Shown: positions 61,436 to 64,000 of the stretch, in pieces
How positions within the stretch are numbered: position 1 is the first letter of the stretch
How the letters are laid out: every line of letters starts with the position of its first letter
From: Bimastos eiseni
Taxonomy: Eukaryota > Annelida > Clitellata > Crassiclitellata > Lumbricidae
DNA: 64,000 nt
Direction of reading: 5' to 3'
NCBI GenBank assembly: GCA_959347315.1
Contig: OY365813.1
Span: 15,117,208-15,181,207 of the forward strand
Notes under the pieces: model-generated
The model's database searches: none
What the model was told of the DNA's origin: nothing
Seen by the model: only the letters and a program-made list of their open reading frames with translations
Position numbers and translations under genes: made by a program

Positions 61436-61624
61436 CCTTCTTCCCATTCGTCCATGGATGGCGACGCCGGTAGCCCTTCGGTCTCCCACTTCAGTGAACC
61501 ACCTGCCAGCCCTGAGACTGACAGATCCTCTTTCGTCGCTGGAATGAATAGCGCGTCCGACCCTGGTGTGGAAATTGAAGTGATCACCGTGGACTCTGAC
61601 AGTGATGCCACCGAGTTGGATTAG
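61436..61624 (+). CDS. Candidate terminal exon of gene Y, at the palindrome edge
   Basis: Plus-strand frame open from 61,364 to a TAG at 61,622. After a possible acceptor (GGTTCCCACCAG) it encodes a Ser/Pro/Asp-rich peptide containing 'MDGDAGSPSVSHFSEPPASP' and ending in an acidic 'VITVDSDSDATELD' tail, typical of a disordered C-terminus. An antisense frame (61,384-61,622) is also open and cannot be excluded. Upstream lies only palindrome arm, so earlier exons of this gene are either very distant or were cut off by the rearrangement. The family is unknown. Confidence 0.35.
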   Translation, partial: PSSHSSMDGDAGSPSVSHFSEPPASPETDRSSFVAGMNSASDPGVEIEVITVDSDSDATELD

Positions 61625-62255
61625 TATTACCGACACTGAAATAACTGACGGTGTAAAGACTTATAATTATATCGACCCCAATAAGGGCAATTCATTTAAT
61701 TTGATAAATGAGGCTTTAGTTATTCGTCTGTTTTGTTAAGTTGCTTGGTCGTTTCAGTTCTTGTTTTGTGTTCTATGGCTAATGAATAGGGTAGCATTGG
61801 ATTGGTACTTTTGCGAACATTAAGGAAGTTGTTTGCGATTATCAGCTTGAAGACTTTTAGGCGTTTCGCATTTATTATGCTTCGTTATGTTAATTGCTTT
61901 GCTTTGTTATGTTAACTGTTGCTGTTCACTTTCATCTGCGATGACGTAGTTAGCAGTCTCCACCGCTGTACTCTCCAAGGGATGTGGGAATCCCTATCAT
62001 GCAGGGGAGGGAAGGTGTTGAGAAATTGTCGCACTAAAGGACCCCCTCCCTTTCTAGTCGGTCTTGTTCCCACGGTCGGCGCTCCTCGGTTTCCCGATCG
62101 TGCACCCTCCCACTCAAGCTTCGCTCCTGCCCCTCGCTTTTCTGTCGTCAGCTTGCTCTTCGCCTGTCGGTGATGCCTTTGTGTGGCCGTTTTTGGTGGG
62201 AATTTGCTTCCTGAAATCTTCGCCAGGTGTTCGCTTTCTTACGGTCGAGGGCGGT
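61625..62255. other. Right flank, no gene recognised
   Basis: AT-rich to about 61,970, then GC-richer. No clear polyadenylation signal follows the gene Y stop; the nearest is an AATAAG at about 61,680. Confidence 0.35.
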
Positions 62256-62263
62256 TTCAGCGC

Positions 62264-62270
62264 TATAAAA
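62264..62270 (+). promoter_or_regulatory. TATA box of an unassigned promoter
   Basis: TATAAAA sits between GC-rich sequence (CAGCGC upstream, GGGGGCCCGG downstream), a strong core-promoter arrangement predicting a start near 62,295. Downstream open frames (for example to 62,492) are short and unrecognised. It could belong to an LTR or a host gene. Confidence 0.45.
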
Positions 62271-62660
62271 GGGGGCCCGGTTTTAGTCGAAAAGAGAGTC
62301 CGAGGAAGACCGTCAGAAGGAGCAGTCGAAGCACGGCCTGATCGAACCGAAGAGAACAGTCTGATCTCCGCCAGCCGAGGGAACAGTTCGAATAAGTCCG
62401 ACATAGCGACACGGGGTCTGCCGGTCAACAGTAGGCTACCTGAAAAAGAGTACGGCAGTGAGATTGTGAGGAGGTGGCCACTTGTTCGTTGAGAGGACGA
62501 CCGGCCAGGGCGAGATTTGGCGTCTGTCAAGAAATACAGAAATATTGCAGAATTGTCGTGGTTAAGTCCTCTGCCGGACCGGAGAGGCCGAAATTCGCGC
62601 GTGACATCCTTGTAGTAGAGACCCCCCAGATTTCGCCACATAAGCAACAAGGACTCACTT

Positions 62661-62832
62661 AAATGAATGACATCTGGTCTTATAGTCAGGATGTGGACTT
62701 ATCTGACTCGCGGAGCGCGATATCTTGCCGGAAGAATTGAAAAAGACACGAGCCAGTTGCAGGGAAGTGCTTGGGATATGACTGAAGCATCTTCAATGAA
62801 AGATAGTCTAAACGGAGAGAGAAATTTCCTGA
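62661..62832 (+). repeat. Local direct duplication, copy 1
   Basis: Shares GAATGACATC, GACTTATCTGACTCGC, GTTGCAGGGAAGTGCTTG and ATCTTCAATGA blocks, in the same order, with 63,560-63,793. Confidence 0.75.
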
Positions 62833-63559
62833 ACAATTGGTTTTCGACTACGTTTCTCCAACGACTAACAAACAATTTCCGTTTACGATTTCAGTTAAAG
62901 CGACAACGGTTGTTTCATTTCTTGCAACATCATAGCGGCACGTACTATAATAACAGTTCTTGTTTTACTTAAGTTTCATGTCGTTATTTTCTTTGCGGCG
63001 ATTATGATATTCGTTTCCAATTTTACGACGAGCTGTGACATTTACCCAGTCACTTCTATTGTGCGCTCTAGTTAAACTGGCAATGTTGAAATGTTTAGCA
63101 TGATATTAAGCATTATTTATGCAAACATAATACCTTATTGGCTTATATGTAGGTCTTGTAAGGGCATTTTTATCTGTGAAAATTGGTTATCGCCAAATTC
63201 ACTAGACTTTGCAAGGCATCATCGTGAAACACCGATTCTACATTGACACGCAGACCATATAATTCGCATTTAAAGAAACGCTGTTCTGGGATGTCTGCGT
63301 CCTTATTCTCCAGCTGACTGTTTAACATTCTTAAAGATCAGCATAATCACGATGTACTTAATACATTATGATACAACGGAACAGTTGTATTCTTTACTCA
63401 AGTCTATGCAGCCGATGAGTTTGAGCAAATATCAACTACAAACCTAGAGCAAATTAATTGCAATGTAAACTGGATAATAATCGTTCAAAGATAACATCCG
63501 TAGTACACATAAACAGATTGATTTTGTATTAAATAAGCTATCATAATTCGCATAATATA
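62833..63559. other. Intergenic, nothing recognised
   Basis: AT-rich DNA between the two copies of the local duplication. Confidence 0.35.
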
Positions 63560-63793
63560 TGAATGACATCAGGCCAAATTAATATTTAGAACGTAGACTT
63601 ATTTGACTCGCAGTCGCAGAGTACTGCAACCGCCGTCTCCTGTTATAGTGCCGTATGTATATATATATATAATCTATATATATATATATATATATATATA
63701 GATTGAGAGAAGAGATGTTGCAGGGAAGTGCTTGAGATATGACCTACTCATCTTCAATGAGAGAAAGTCTAAACCAGTGGGAGAAATTTCGGT
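63560..63793 (+). repeat. Local direct duplication, copy 2, with TA insertion
   Basis: Diverged repeat of 62,661-62,832, interrupted by a TA-rich stretch at about 63,657-63,702. Confidence 0.75.
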
Positions 63794-63797
63794 CGGG

Positions 63798-64000
63798 GCC
63801 GTCCATAAATGACGTTACGTGCTTAGGGGAAGGGTCACAAAATTTGTGACGATGTGAGACTAGGGGAGCGGTCAACGAAATGTGACGTCACATTAGCTCA
63901 TCAAACATCAAAGGGCGTAACTTTATTAAAGTTTTTACTCAATTAAACAAGTTTCACATTACCGAGAGTGCTTTGTTGCCGCAATTTAGCAACACTAATC
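63798..64000 (+). mobile_element. CCATAAATGACGT-type MITE, cut by the window end
   Basis: GGGCCGTCCATAAATGACGT, then a GGTCACAAAATTTGTGACGA stem and ATGTGACGTCACATTAG, relate it to the 28,191 element. Only one end lies in the window. Confidence 0.55.

Noticed and set aside
62114..62650. 178-codon antisense frame in the right flank
   Set aside because: Arg/Ser-rich with no domain, lying opposite a likely promoter; probably a compositional open frame.

Overview
This is a window of AT-rich, microsatellite-laden animal DNA. The genes are spread over introns with GT/AG boundaries, the intergenic space is full of transposon remnants, and the only gene family I recognise with confidence is a Shaw (Kv3-type) voltage-gated potassium channel. 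The channel has an intron between its T1 domain and S1, which is the classic Kv3 gene structure. An invertebrate bilaterian fits best; I cannot name the species.

The dominant structure is a very large inverted duplication. The left arm (about 9,559-31,645) and the right arm (about 39,165-61,382) are near-identical reverse complements. Both translated channel exons are the same protein sequence in the two arms, and the paired offset drifts by only a few bases over the outer 9 kb. Between the arms lies a spacer of about 7.5 kb. It holds a diverged copy (31,646-32,305) of a repeat also found at about 15,097-15,570, followed by a third, truncated copy (32,306-39,163) of the channel's intron and transmembrane exon, in the same orientation as the right arm.

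Region by region. 1-9,066: unique left flank of simple repeats, with one LINE 3' end (5,716-6,396). 9,067-13,631: gene X, an unidentified gene for which I reconstruct three exons, all joined in phase 1. Exon 1 lies outside the palindrome, so the right-arm copy lacks it. 13,632-18,714: simple repeats, a repeat family of about 85 bp, and a 0.5-kb hairpin. 18,715-26,358: the Shaw channel, with T1 exon 18,715-19,224 and S1-S6 exon 25,413-26,358. Its intron is packed with a dead Tc1/mariner-like element carrying a nested insertion, a Harbinger-like MITE and other inverted-repeat elements. 26,359-31,645: LINE and SINE remnants, an unidentified 140-codon ORF and an LTR-like block. 39,165-61,382 mirrors all of this on the minus strand. 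61,383-64,000: unique right flank, with a candidate terminal exon right at the palindrome edge, a TATA-box region and a local direct duplication.

The two intact channel copies converge tail to tail on the truncated pseudogene copy, which has a frameshift before S5 and an altered selectivity filter. The palindrome is either a real recent rearrangement or an assembly join of two haplotypes. The sequence alone cannot decide this, but it gives exact junctions that can be tested.
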